Source: Litoditis marina (Eukaryota > Nematoda > Chromadorea > Rhabditida > Rhabditidae). From it: 64,000 bases of DNA. Shown here in pieces: positions 48,201 to 61,200 of this stretch (position 1 is its first letter; every line of letters begins with the position of its first letter). The position numbers and the translations under genes are program-made. The notes under the pieces are model-generated. The model was given only the letters and a program-made list of their open reading frames with translations, had not been told where the DNA came from and did not search any database. Location of the stretch: positions 26,457,485 to 26,521,484 of the forward strand of contig OZ038433.1 of the NCBI GenBank assembly GCA_964036275.1, given 5' to 3'.

Positions 48201-51200
48201 CAGAGTGTATTTTTCGTCAGATCTCTAGAAAAAAATCAAAAGAGGTTCCTTCAGGTATACTACGACTTTCCAAACTACCATTCTGTACACCACCGTACAC
48301 ATACATCTGGTTGCACGCACTCTGATACGCTGATACCTATCACAACAATACGTCCTTCATGTTCTAGCGCACAAATCAGGGTACTTTACCCTCTACTTTA
48401 ACAAAAAAAGAGTTAGATAGACAACAGATAAGAGCGACATACATGATTCACCATGCGTGAGCCACGGGTAGTTTAGAAACGAACCACAAACCAGTTCACA
48501 AATTTAGTGATTTTAGTTTCAGTAACTGATAGGCTTGTCAATCAACGCGTGATCTATTTAGATACGACGTAACTTAACTGTAATTGGGAAAATAAACGAA
48601 CCGGCAAAGTTCCGGACAGAATATCGCGGATGGTTGATGGACAGTACATGATACGTCTTCTTTCCAGTACGTTGCGATATTCGACGACCATTCTCTCGAT
48701 CATATTGTGTTGGGGATCATAGTTGGGATCGCACACCGGCAGAGGACTTCTCGCGTCAGGCGGAGAGACTGAAAAAGAGACTTGTGATCTTGTGAAAAAT
48801 ATGAAAAGAGAAAGAGATGAAAAAGTGGCAGTCGAATCGGAGAACTGAAACATGGCCACACGACTATTCTTCAAAACGAAAACCGTGTTAACATAAAAGG
48901 TGATCACAATTCAGAAGTTTGCAGCAAAAATCTGTCAGATTCCCGAGGTCGTTCATAAGGAGTCTGTCCAGCTGTCCACTCTTTAAAGCTTTCTACATAG
49001 TTAGCTAACTCTCCCAATTCCTTATTGCCACACTATAACTGTTTGTGTTCTAACGCATTGCCGAAATACATTTTCCCTTTGTGAAAAAAGAGGAAGAAGA
49101 GGAAGACATAGATACTGGACTGCTTACCAACACGTTTTCGCTTCGTCGAGCTGTTACTGGGTTCTGCTGTGTCAGTAGTCGTGGGAACATCCGAAGCGCA
49201 GCTATTGTCGAACTGAAATAAAGAGATATAATATTAGAATAAAAATATCATCAATGCGTGAGAGAGCATCATCATGAATTCATGAACCAGAACCACAAAA
49301 AGCATAAATACATTTATAAATAGCCTAAAAAGCATTTAGTTAAAAAAATTAGAAATTTATACTTGGGTCTTTTATCTGTGTTTCACTACGTCCTTCTAAA
49401 TATAAATTTTTAAGAATAATACAACTAGAACTGGTTTTTGTTCTCCGTTGAAGGAGTGGAACCACTACGAATTGAATAGGTAACTAACCTGGTCCGTATC
49501 TGGTTCCTGCTTCGGTATAATCAGACCCTCAACAGTTACATTCTGAAATTTCACAATTAATGATAATGGTAACTTAAAGAAGGACGAGTATGTGGACCAA
49601 TCTCGTGTCAACGGTCCTTTAAACTGCAATTAAAAAATGTATTGCAGTTTAAAGGACTGAATCGTTGCGATTGGACCGCGTAATCGTCCTTCTTTAAACA
49701 CGAGATTCAAAAAAAGCGAAAACGTTGTTTTCGTTCGAAACATAGATAGAATAGTGTCGGTTCGAGGGTTGGATGAGTTAAGCATCCCCCATGGAAGAAA
49801 GCGAATGGTTATAGGTTCCCTCTATGTAATTTTTCAGAAACTGCAGCAATTTTGAAATAGTTATGCTTCCCCTAAGCCCAGACAAGAGACAAGTTAAGAA
49901 TGCCCCGGTCAGCTAGCCGGGCTATCGCATGATTCGAAATGCTAAATATCCCTTATCAGAATACGTATAATACACGCTTTGATAGATACGCAGGCGATGT
50001 GTACGATCCGACGCACAAACTATTTGTTTCTGTATCTTCACACGAGGAGTGACGTGATAACTTCGTGTCTTCCTTGTATACGGAACACAAATACACATGC
50101 AGTTTCTTTGCAGCCAGATTTCAGCCCATCAGTGAGAATGGATAATCAGAAACCAAACTAGTGCAATCTGCGTATTCTTCCCGTGCCAAAACAAAACGTA
50201 ACAATCGATCTCAATCTCTATGAAAACTATTGGACTAACCCCACTCAAAAGTGAGCCATCGCTCGATTTCTGTTGCTGACTGGAAATGACGGCATTCCGA
50301 GAGAAGGCCAGAAGTTGCTCCGCCAAACTACTGAAAAAAGAGAAAGTAAATTGCATGCTTAGCACCCGAACCAGTATTTCTCCTACGTTCCAAGCAACTA
50401 TATCATTCTGAACATTGACTACTTACAGCTTTGCACGCATACAGCGGCGACATTGAGAAATCGGGAAAGTCCAGTACGGACTGTATGCCTCCGTGTATAA
50501 ATGAAACGTAAGTCACAAAATGTTGTTCGAATCGTTCAACAGACCAATTTCTAAAAAGACAGCCTGTCGACATACAGCCACATACAAATAGCAACCGATT
50601 TGAAGAGCTGATCTGGAATTATTCTAGAAAAGTAGCTGGTATGGTAATTCAAGTTTGAAAAAGAGTACTAACGCGGTTGTAATCGATTGAGATGGCGCGG
50701 GCGATGATCCGGAAGAGCTCGTTCTCTCCATAGTCATCTCATCCTGGCCCAGTTCCATTTTGGTCATTTTCAGCTGATCGTCAGAGATTCTCTGCCGTTT
50801 CTCCGTGCCGGCCATTCCTGACTCAGAAACAACCGGCGACGAGACATTCGATGGTCTTTTCGTCGAGTACGCCATCTTTGCTCCTATCGAATCACGATGC
50901 GGCTGCACGGCTGCAAACACGACAGTCAGATACACAATCAGAATAGTGGAACTACTCTACAAGAAGAAAACTGTTTTTTTTTAAATTAAAACCTGGGTGA
51001 GATACTTCTGGTTGGAGGTTATGAAAACTTGAGGATCACCGGCAGATCTGTCCGAAGAGGTGGAGGTTGTTTTAAATAAAGTGATGCCGAAACGACCAAT
51101 AAATTGAAACTCATTCAATGGTTATAGTATCAGTCAAGCAATGAAGCAACGAGTCAACAAGACTGAGAATAGAGTTTTAAGACAGGATAAACAGCGATAA

Positions 51201-54200
51201 ACCAACACATTGGATCCATTCCTTGAGCCAGGCACTTTTGAAGACGACACGCTCGACAATAGCAACGATGATCTGAATACAGTTGAATGTGTGCAAATTC
51301 ATCTTGACATGTACTTCTTCTGTGAAGTAAACTAATCAACGGAAAAAAGTTTGAAAATGCAACTATGAACTATGAGAAAACGTAAAAACAGACGTTTATC
51401 AATGGGACAGTTCATGTGGTCCTCTCCGACTTTTCTGCAGCTGTACTTTCGTCGTTCGGCCACGGTGCGACGGAAGAAGGCGGAACAGGCGGCACACGCG
51501 ACCGCCCCGAAATGGAATCCCGCTTTTGGAGCCTCACACACCTGACATGACACAATTCACAAATAGAGTCCCCAGTCGAAGGTAAACGACAAACAAGGAC
51601 TATTTATGCACGCAAAACAACGATACGATGAGAGATGACTGTGGCATTTCCATGATTATGTTAGGCTCGGTAACAACGATCAACGATAGTAATCAGATAC
51701 ATTGATTTGGTATAGGCTAGAGTCTAGAGAACAGTGCCGCATTCATGCAATTGGTAAGAGCTTCACACATCACGCTTCTTTGAGCCCTAGTTTAGCAGCA
51801 CACCTTTGTTGTGCACTTACGTGCACGGCAAGCTATTTGAGCTGCGTGTACAGCCACAGGTTGAAGTGAGAGCTTGCCACAGTTCATCATTCTTTAAATG
51901 TAGTTCAAACCCTCTGAAGAAACTACGGGAGGTTTTTGTAGTTTTGTGAATCTGAAAACAACTACAAAGGCTTTTTGTAGTTTTGTGGATATAATCACCG
52001 ATGTTTTGTGGGTGATACTGAAACTTACTACACATGGTCCGCAGAGCACATCGCCACCTCTCGAAGATTTCTTGGTGACAGGAACCGCCGGCTTCGGCAT
52101 GTCCATAAAGTCCTCGGGGTCATTGTACACCACGAAACGCTCCGAATCGTCGCCAGCGTCACTTTCCTCATAACTTGCTCCCTAAACAAAACAGTTCCTC
52201 AAATCAAAATGATGTCATCTTTCAACTGAAAGCAGTGTTCAATATCGGTAATACCATCTCGCGAACACGAACTCGAGCCAAGGTCACTTTTTTCGACCTT
52301 TTGAGGTTGCCAAGAACGCAAAAAAGGATCAAATCGTGATAGTCTATGGGTAGTGGATGAAGACGTGTTACGTGCACCCGCAAACTACCTTAACCATTTG
52401 CCGTGAATACACAAAAATACTTTTTCCAATGTTGGCATTTACAATCATATACATAGCCACTCAGTAGTCGCTCGTTCCAAACAGCACCAGGAATATGTCA
52501 TTTAAAAAGTACGCATGGATTCGGACGTCGGACCTACCGCAACATAATGCGCGTCGCGATCTGTCCGAATCAATGTGTATCATTAGAGCAGTAGAGTCAT
52601 TGTCTCAGTCCCAGGAAACGAGAAGTCGCGTTTACATACACCAGTATAATCAGACTATTCGACCAACAGTAGTCCGTTTTATTATTCATTATCGAATAGG
52701 GCCTTTTATGTCCCAGGGACGAGCGATCGTCTGAGTAGGCCGTACCTCTATCAGGTTGCCGAAGGCTGTTATGTTCCCTGTTCCCTCAGTCGCTGTCGAC
52801 GTTTCATTGCCTTCTTGAGACAGCCTTCCCAATTCGTGCTAAAAACACACATCTTGCTATTTCATACTATCACGCCAACACACTCGAGCGGTTAGGGAAC
52901 AGGGGAACTTACGCAGCACAACCAGGAATTCGTAAAACAGCCTCACTGACGGCGAATTTGAAAGAGCGGTGCTATTTTTTTGCGTGCGATTTAACTCCAA
53001 ATCCGTTCAGAAGATACATGTGAGGTTCAGCCATTGATTAGTTATAGATAATTATCTGAGCGCTGAGCCCTGAGCCCATGCGCCTCAGCGATGAATGTTG
53101 GTACATGTGTTTTTTAACCATTTTTAGTTTTTTAGTGATAGGAGACTGTTTGAAAAATCACTTACTGCATGCTGGAGACGCAGAAAAGCGAGAAGATCAG
53201 CAGACGCGTCCGACATTGATTTCCGCGGGATAGGAGAGGATGCCTTCAAACAAGCATGGTGAGAGCACGAACAACTAGATCACTCAAGAGATCAATCAAA
53301 CTATAAACGTTTTATCATTCATTTTTCATCGCAAGTCGACATCAACAGAATCTGATGCCTGATTATTAAAACTCATGAGTTGAGGTTGCAAGTGTAGTAC
53401 TAATGACATGAACATTTGATAAGAATTAACAAATATTCCTTTCAAGAGACACACCGGCGAGAACCAACTATTCTCCGAGAACGAACTGTACTTCAGCTTG
53501 GAAATTACAAACGTTGAACAGTTTTTCAGATCTCTGTGGCACACAAGATAACCACAGTATTTAAGAGACACAGACAAACCATGTTTTGTTTGCGTTGAAC
53601 TCAATTCTCAAAGAGGAAGCATTACCTGAGATGCGCTTGTTCGAGGTTTCCGTTGTCCCATGTGAATTACACGAGAACTAGACACCGGACTCGTTCTGGG
53701 CTCGGATTTGGACTTTTTCGTGAGCCTGTAAACATATAATATTCTTTCTGAATGGGAAACTTCGAACAACAAATAGTAATATTGAGAAAACTGGGACTCA
53801 TCTACAATAGAGTGATATAATTTCAAAAGCCACCTAAAATATTTGTATAAAAGCTCGTCTGTTTTTGTTCTTCAACAAAGTAGACATCATTTCAGAGCAG
53901 AAATCACTGCGAATACTTTGAATAGTCAGGCGTCAGGCGTTGCATTATGACTATATTATCTGTCATGATCAACTTCAGCTACTAGTAGGAGTAAACGAAC
54001 TATACATACTACCCAATAAGTAATTTGTATGTTGCATCTAAGCTTATATAAAGTGAACGAACAATATAAAAAAATAAGACGATCTGATGCGAAATAGTTT
54101 GAGCGTTGTTTTCAGAGCTTGGCAGAACAAAAAGCAATCTAAAAAAGCAAGAAATATGAATTGAATTTGCGAGAAAAAACACAAATGAAAACACAATCTA

Positions 54201-56840
54201 TATGAATACGGAATACCGTCTCTGTTTTAGATTATCAGCTCAGTTTAATGCGTAACCATACACAGCCCGACAGAAAAAAAAATAAAAATTATGGATCAAT
54301 TATTTATTATCACCCTTTTGTTTAAGTTAGTAATACAATTTTGCTTGATATACTATATACATATAACTATTACAGAATGCGGTACATAATCATTTCTGAA
54401 ATTGAAAGGAAATCCCGCATTGACTCTGATTAATGGAAACCCGAAAAAAACTCAAAACTTTTCAATTCAATCATTGATCATTCACGTTAATATACTTAAT
54501 AAGTTGTACTTTGAGGAGGGGTAATTGTAGTTTAATCGAAACAAACTGTGATAATGACCGAACGAAACAAAACTATGAAAATTTTGTAACAAAGGCGTTT
54601 GCGATCAATATGCCGGCTAGCGCCATTACAGACTACAATCTACGTCCCATGTCAACACTCGACAGCGAGAGCGAGAGAGACAGCGCGGTAAAACGGGAGG
54701 GCGCAGACAAACAGACAAAACTACATGTAGTTTGCTGCCCGCCCTGGACGGCGAAGGGGGGGGGGGGGGGGGACATGAGATATGGATGGATAGATGACCA
54801 ACTGAACTGGGTGAGTAAAACGAAAGTTCGACTGTCGGGAAAAGTGACTAGAGTTTTACTACTGGAGTTGAATATTTAATATCGAAAATTGGAATTGTGG
54901 AACGCTATACACTTGACAAACGCTAACAACTCCAAGCACTATGAAATGAGTGCATTAGTGTTATTCGAAACAATATTTTACAAAATTTACCTGATCTTGT
55001 ACACGAGAGGTTTCGTGGCAGCAGAAGTTGATTCGGAACCATCATCTCCTGGGCCTCTCTACAAGAAAAGTTTTTTCTCAATAAAAACTGACACTTATCG
55101 CGCGCGGCAAACAGAGGTACACGAAATATGGTTCGACACGTCTTCCGGCACTTACGACCGCCTTCCCTTTGAAAAGTTTGATTGCTTTGCAATTGTTGAG
55201 GGAGATGTGAGATTTCATGACAAACCACCATAAACTGTTCACGTTACCCTAATTGTGACTAAGCAAACATCCCTGAATCTTGAAAACAGTAACGTTCTCA
55301 TAGAGTATTACGGTTAAGAACACACACAGTAAACGTGAATGCCTAATTTTGTGAATGTGATCGCCTACAGACTTTGAGGCCTGCGTTTCAGCAACTCTTG
55401 AAACCCTCGGTCTAGGATATTTTCATCAACGAGGTTCAAGTTTTTCTGCGTTTTCACCATTCTTCAAACTTGTGTGAGAACTACTTTACATTGGTGCGAT
55501 GCGATAGCCCGCGATGCTATTGCGATGTTTAACTGATCGATCCTTAACTTTTCCTTTAATTGGGCTGGAGCCCATAACTTTTCGAACAACGGTGGGTGTA
55601 TTGAGTCATTACCTAGGGCCTAGGGGGACCTATAACAGTTCGCTTTCTCTGAGAGGAGGAAATGTTCAACTGTTCAAACGCTCGAACTGACACTATTCCA
55701 TCTATGCTACTTTAACCAACCGTACTGCGTACCGTAATAGTGTGTTGAATGGGCTGAGACCGGCTTCCACCAGTCATCAAGTCTTCGGGACAGACTTCTT
55801 CACGTGGAGACACACGTGTTTGTTGGTTGACCAAAGAATCACTACGGCGGTGTAGCTGGGATTCCTTCTTCACCTGGAGGAAGAGGTCCATTTCTTCCGG
55901 AACCAAAATAGAACCGCTTCTTCCCAAACCAGCTGGTTCGATAGGAAACCGAACCACTTGTGAACTCAAACCGACAGGAAATCAAAATAAACGTTATGTA
56001 GTCGACTAACTACAGCATTTATCAGTTGAATTAGAGTTGGTTCGGTTCCACCGTTGTCAGCCCAAATCTGGTTCGGCTTTGAAACGATCATTATTTGGTT
56101 CGGGAAGAGTCGGTACGAAAATAAATTCACTATTCACCTGGGGGAAACATATCCGCTTAACGGAAGATTTGGTCCGATATGACTCATATAGTCATGAATC
56201 ATTACTAAAAATGAGAGGTCAGCATTTTCTATTGCGACTCAAAATATTGCACGACAGAAGACCGAACAAAACTTGAACAAAAATAATCATTTCAAACTGC
56301 AGCGAAGTATAGAAGAAGAAACAAAACAAACCACGTAGCCTGATAAATCTTGGATTATGGGCGTAGTGGAATCATCAAGGCTTCTAAGACACGCCCTGAA
56401 GACTTATTATTCAATTCAAAGCAATATTAAGACAGATGGTCAAACTCAGCAACGAAGTAAATCCGACCAATTTCAAAACTGAACATACTTAACCGAACCA
56501 GCTTGCGCTCAACCAGGAATTGAACAAAATATTTCAAACGAAAAAAAAACTAAAAGTCAACATACGTATCTTGACTTTAAGTTTTTTATCGTTTGAACAT
56601 ATTCATTCAATTCTATATAGTAACAACACGCTTCTAGGCTATTAATGCGGTCGCGGAAGAAAACTTCGTTCTGATTCATAATGAACCAAGAACTAACTCG
56701 AGAGTAGAATGATCTGTGGATTTGTCCATCCTTGAAGTGGAGGAGGACTGGCTGTAGCCTTCGTATTCACGGGACAACGACGAAACACCGTTGCCAACTG
56801 TGCAACCAGGCACGCCCAACCCTCTTTCAATTGTAGTCAT
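45251..56840 (-). CDS. Nuclear hormone receptor with long N-terminal region, ~820 aa
   Basis: Exons (minus order): 56698-56840, 55733-55964, 54991-55058, 53626-53725, 53166-53243, 52746-52838, 52029-52181, 51394-51541, 51207-51272, 50673-50910, 50240-50330, 49489-49542, 49128-49212, 48602-48768, 47994-48113, 47746-47834, 46866-46973, 46560-46624, 46187-46302, 45710-45861, 45251-45355. Residues 1-287 are a hydrophilic A/B region. The DNA-binding domain has C288/C291, C305/C308 with P-box CAACSAFFRR, C324/C334, C344/C347, then GMDPMSVQPHRDSIGAK. The hinge has STKRKRV. The ligand-binding region includes VEFLNSVHPFPKLTIDDK, VEFCALVAILLFDP and LFDYDKILDDVYGLSID at the end. This is the nematode supplementary HNF4-derived type; the target and ligand cannot be named. 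All phases agree except 46560 to 46302, where one base is unaccounted for. The start follows TTCAG by 4 nt, suggesting trans-splicing. Confidence 0.85.
45549..45641. repeat. Dispersed repeat A, copy 3 (in last receptor intron)
   Basis: CAATTGCACAGTCACGTG, GTTAAACAC, GAACTCAGAAACGTGCAA and TCATTAGAATGCCAAC, as in the copy at 2530-2614. It lies in the intron 45356-45709. Confidence 0.75.
49571..49700. mobile_element. ~130-bp MITE with TTAAAGAAGGACGA ends in receptor intron
   Basis: Inverted ends TTAAAGAAGGACGAGTATG and GTAATCGTCCTTCTTTAAA, with a second inner palindrome GGTCCTTTAAACTGCAAT / ATTGCAGTTTAAAGGAC. It is in the intron 49543-50239 and belongs to the same family as the short copy at 40318-40392 in rabs-5. 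Confidence 0.8.
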
Positions 56841-56850
56841 ATACCTGAAC
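56841..56850 (-). promoter_or_regulatory. Likely spliced-leader acceptor of the nuclear receptor
   Basis: On the minus strand CTGTTCAG is followed by GTAT and then the first ATG of the receptor frame. An acceptor so close to an in-frame ATG, with no upstream exon of matching phase, fits trans-splicing of a leader. An undetected upstream exon ending in phase 2 is the alternative. Confidence 0.4.
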
Positions 56851-57615
56851 AGAACAAAACTATATATATATATATATATATATAAACTCACACACAAAAC
56901 ACTGCCACTAGGTGACGACTGTTATAAACAGAAGAAGATACATACGCTGATCATAAACAAACTAAGTAAGGTCACAGTACTGGAAAACAATTTATTGTTC
57001 AACGTACATGCACATAAGTAAGTAGGCCTATAAGACTATACGTGCATAAGTCAAACAACCATACATAAGTCAAGCAACCACGAGAAATATATACACAATT
57101 CATATGTACACTTTTGAATAATGTGAGAGGTGAGTGTGAAAAATGATGACTTTACAAACAAGAAAAAAGAAACATATTTTGAGCTGAGATGAGTAGAGTA
57201 AGGAGATGAATTCGCATTTGTCTAATCCACCAAAATGACGAATACTTTCATTGCATATTGAGGAAAATATATCTCATAGCTCTAGAGCTACAAAATTAAA
57301 GAAGCCAACTCAAAGAGCAACACGATCCTAATCTTAAATATTTTAAAGAGAAGGTCACAGCAGGCTGAGGATCAATAACTATTGACACCTAACAAATAAG
57401 CAGACTATATAAAATAGAACTAACCGCAATATGTTTATTACAACCTCGTGCCTAGTGGAAAGCTGGAAAGTAAGACGAAATCACGAAACTGACTGATGGC
57501 TGAATAAAAACTGGTAACGTCGTAACTGGTCAATTATTCGGGTAGTTGAAACTCGAGATCGTGAGCAATGGCAACAAAAAGAACCTGTCGAGAAAGAACA
57601 AGATACTGTAAATAA

Positions 57616-58454
57616 CTAACAATCTCGGAAACTTTTCATATAGTTGTCTTTCAATATCTTCACTTCCTCTTCCAGCTTTTCAATCTGTGCAAAGCGGGTA
57701 GCATTCAGCTGACTCTGACCGTCTACCTTCGTAGAATCTGGAAACTGACTTCACAACGCAACAATTATTAGCACATGGGACATGGCACAACAAAAAATAT
57801 GCACTCGAATCTCGATAAATGAAACTACTATAGAACTGCTTTGATTGTTTTTGGTTTTATATGAATGATTCACGAAATATACAAGTAAATCATGCGTAAA
57901 AAAGTTTCACATTAGTGACATCATGCGGAAAGAGTGTGCATGAGCAACACCAAATAGTGAGTATGTGTAACTAAAGATGCCGCATTTTTGTCACCACCAT
58001 GGTTTCTCAAACGTAGTTTCTCAAAAGTATGTGTAACTAAAGATGCCGCATTTTTGTCACCACCGTGGTTTCTCAAACGTACGTAGGTGAGCCCAAAAGT
58101 GACTATGCGTCGATCAAAATCTGGCAAAAGTGAGCATCAGACAGTATCGACAGTGGGGTTATTTTAGGTATGAGTAAAGTACGACGTTTCTGAAGTTGTG
58201 TGGCTAACTACCAATTAGCCAAGTTTAGCAGGTCATGTTTCTGCCCAATAGGTATTGAAGAATAGTGATAGACTACGACTCAACTCTGAGCTAAACCGTC
58301 AATTCTCATTTCTCGATTGTCTACCAAATATGATGAATACAACATGTACGTACCGGCAGTAGTACCATTATCACCAGACGCTGGTATCTTCTTGACCACC
58401 AGTGAGCCACTGAATGAGATGGAGAATCCATCTGTTGAACGAGGCCGCAAAAGT
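57616..58454 (-). CDS. 3' end of an unrecognised gene with a short coiled coil
   Basis: Two exons, 58354-58454 and 57616-57737, join in phase 1 (donor GTACGT, acceptor TTTCCAG). They read LLRPRSTDGFSISFSG then SLVVKKIPASGDNGTTA, then DSTKVDGQSQLNATR and a short amphipathic helix FAQIEKLEEEVKILKDNY, ending FRDC and a stop at 57616. A second good terminal exon, 57534-57584 (VLFVAIAHDLEFQLPE, stop), could be used if the donor GTAGAC after DSTK, or another phase-0 donor, is chosen. The first exon needs an upstream exon ending in phase 2; none was found among the repeats upstream. No family was recognised. Its 3' end lies about 770 bp upstream of the receptor start. Confidence 0.55.
57961..58080. 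repeat. 66-bp tandem duplication in the intron
   Basis: GTATGTGTAACTAAAGATGC to TTTCTCAAACGTA is repeated almost exactly at 57961 and 58027, inside the intron 57738-58353. Confidence 0.85.
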
Positions 58455-59430
58455 CTGAAGTTTTAGAATTGACGTGAGTCGTGAGAAATTTGGTGAAAAC
58501 AAGATTTGACCATTTCCGTTTAGGCACCAAGATAACGATTGACATACTCAGAAACTTCAAAAATGGATAAGAAAACTAGCGAAACTCATTGAGCATATTC
58601 GGGAAATTAAACCCGTTTTATGAATTTCTCAACGGGTCGCGGTTGCCCAAATATTAGAAACATATGCAAAAACTACAACAAATTGAGACAAGACATACGA
58701 ATACCGTATATCCCGTTATGTTACACAAGATAAGGAGAGCAAACAGTCTAATTCACCGACCTGTAAAAATCACCGACTAATCACTGGTCACCGACTAAAT
58801 TGTAAATTTTCAAAATTAGGGTTTTCTTGGTTTAAAGCATTGTATCTTCGTTTCTTTTTGTTATAAACTACTCAGAAGTAACTGTCTGATGTTTTGTGAG
58901 ATAATTGGAGCATATCTCTCAGAATGACTCTGATTGAACCGTTTTAACTATTGTTTTGGCGATTTTTCAAAATCAGAGACAATCATAACACGTTATTACC
59001 ATCATTTTCTTGCTTTCATAATATTGTAGTACCTTCTAGATGATCTGTTGAGCCGATAAACAATGATTTCCAGTCTACTAGAAATGCAAAATCCGGTATA
59101 TACTCTTTTACGAGATCCTATGAGCTATACTCATTAAATCCCCAAAACCCTTCTACTGTTCCTTCTTTCTGTTATTAGTTTTTTCTTATACAATTCCATA
59201 TATGTTCACCACTTTCTTTACATACATTTTTGCTATATTTCATCTGGAAATTATTCGAATTGGTTCCAGGATGAAATCTTCGATGATTCGCCGAGAAAAA
59301 TCTGATATGAAGATCTGTGATGGAAAGTAAAACTTCAGGTCGGTTTTCACCATTTGTGTAGGAGATGTTTGTTAGCTCAGAGAATGATGAGAGAAATGTA
59401 ACAGTGTGTTCCCATTGTGCTAGTTTTTCA
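58455..59430. other. Gene-free AT-rich stretch
   Basis: No splice-consistent exon was found. An 86-codon minus ORF (59175-59435) starts MNEKLAQWEH and has no recognisable domain. It is AT-rich and probably chance. Confidence 0.4.
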
Positions 59431-59437
59431 TTCATCT

Positions 59438-61200
59438 TGAGCTGGAGCTACCTCATTTTGTAATTTGGACCACATTTCTCGTTTTCGTGGTTCACAGGAA
59501 ATCATTCCGATAACTAATTGATTATAGCAGTTTACAGTTGGATATAGCATAGTCAATAACAATAGACGTGTATTACTTTATTCCACCTAGATCAGTCTCT
59601 TTTCTTACATGAGCTGGAGCAATCCAAACTAGACCTTTTTGTCATTTTGAGAGTCAGTTTGCAGTAAGTTATTTCAGAGACTGGCGAACCATAGGTAGAT
59701 ATAACTTGATATGAGGTAGCATGCAAAAAAAGCAGTGTAGTGTTGTGCTCCATATTCGTCTAGGGCTGCCTATAACATGAGCTGGAGCAGTCCAAACTTG
59801 ACCTTTTTTGTCATTTTGATAGTCAGTTTGCAGTAAGTTATTTCAAAGACTAGCTAACCACAGGTAGACAAGACTTGGTTTGAGGTAGCATGTGATGAGA
59901 GCAGTGCACTTTTGTGTTCCATAGTCGTCTGATGTTGCCTAGAACTTGAGCTGGAGCAGTCCAAACTACACCCTTTTCGGTCATTCTGATAGTCAGTTTG
60001 CAGTGAATTGTTTATAAGACTAGGTAACCATAGGTAGACATAACTTGGTTTGAGGTAGCATGTAATGAGAGGAGTGCACTTTTGTGTTCCATAGTCGTCT
60101 GAGGTTGTCTAGAACTTGAGCTGGAGCAGTCCAAACTACACCCTTTTGGCCAATTACACATGCAACCGGGTTGCATGCAACCAAAATGCAACCAGGTTGC
60201 ATGTGTAAAGACAGTTTGGTTGCTTTCCAAATGCAACCGGGTTGCTTTCGGTTGCTTTTCAAATGCAACCAAAAGCAACCAAATTGCATTAAAACCGGAA
60301 AATGTCCAAAAATTGAGTGTTTGGTTGCATTTGAAAAGCAACCAAAAGCAACCCGGTTGCATTTGGAAAGCAACCGAATTTTCTTAACACATGCAACCCG
60401 GTTGCATTTTGGTTGCATGCAACCTGGTTGCATGTGTAAACCGCCCACCCTTTTCGGTTATTCTGATAGTCAGTTTGCACTGTTTGCAGTGAATTGTTTA
60501 TAAGACTAGGTAACCATAGGTAGACATAACTTGGTTTGAGGTAGCATGTAATGAGAGGGGTGCACTTTTGTGTTCCATAGTCGTCTGAGGTTGTCTAGAA
60601 CTTGAGCTGGAGCAGTCCAAACTACACCCTTTTCGGTCATTTTGATAGTCAGTTTGCAGTAACTTATTTTAAAGACTAGCTAACCACAGGTAGACATAAC
60701 TTGGTTTGAGGTAGCATGTAATGAGAGGAGTGCACTTTTGTGTTCCATAGTCGTCTGAGGTTGCCTAGAACTTGAGCTGGAGCAGTCCAAACTACACCTT
60801 TTTTTCGTCGTTTTAAGAGTCAGTTTGCACAAGGTTATTTCATAGATCCGTGAGCCATGGCTAGAAATGACTTGGTGTCAGCTAGAAGACAATGATAGAA
60901 ACCTGTTACCCCTTTCCATAACGTGAGCAGTAGTTCCAAGTGGACCGACCACCTTCTGTCATTTAACTTGAGCTTGTTGAGAAAACGTGGCTAAACCTAA
61001 TTCGAATAGGAAATAATGGAAACCTATAACTCTCTCTTCCCATTCTCTTTTGCATAACATGTGCTGCAGCTGTCCAAGTAGGATAGGTCCGTTTTTGGTG
61101 TCAGTCGGCTTCAGATCATTTCAAGCACTTACAAAGAGTTGGTGGATGTAATTGGAACTCGAGTAATTTTGTTCAATAGAAATACACAGTTCAATCTTGG
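59438..61200. repeat. ~169-bp tandem repeat array (GAGCTGGAGCAGTCCAAAC)
   Basis: The GAGCTGGAGC(A) block recurs at 59611, 59779, 59948, 60118, 60604 and 60774, giving a period of 168-170 bp apart from the unit split by an insertion. Each unit carries ATAGTCAGTTTGCAGTAA, GGTAGACATAACTTGGTTTG and TTTTGTGTTCCATAGTCGTC. Diverged units extend to about 61140. Confidence 0.9.
60154..60439. mobile_element. GGTTGC-type 286-bp palindromic element nested in the array
   Basis: Ends are TTACACATGCAACC and GGTTGCATGTGTAA. The whole element consists of GGTTGC / GCAACC motifs arranged as a palindrome around an AT-rich centre (about 60285-60325). ACCCTTTT occurs on both sides (near 60140 and 60448), which fits a duplication of target sequence. 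The ORFs rich in Met-Gln-Pro-Gly are palindrome artefacts. Confidence 0.85.

Noticed and set aside
54511..55233. Two long + ORFs (122 and 114 codons)
   Set aside because: The second is antisense to receptor exon 54991-55058; the first covers GA-rich sequence and a G-run in an intron. No splice logic on +.
60012..60503. Four overlapping ORFs rich in MQPGC / NATGLH motifs
   Set aside because: All are readings of the GGTTGC/GCAACC palindromic element.
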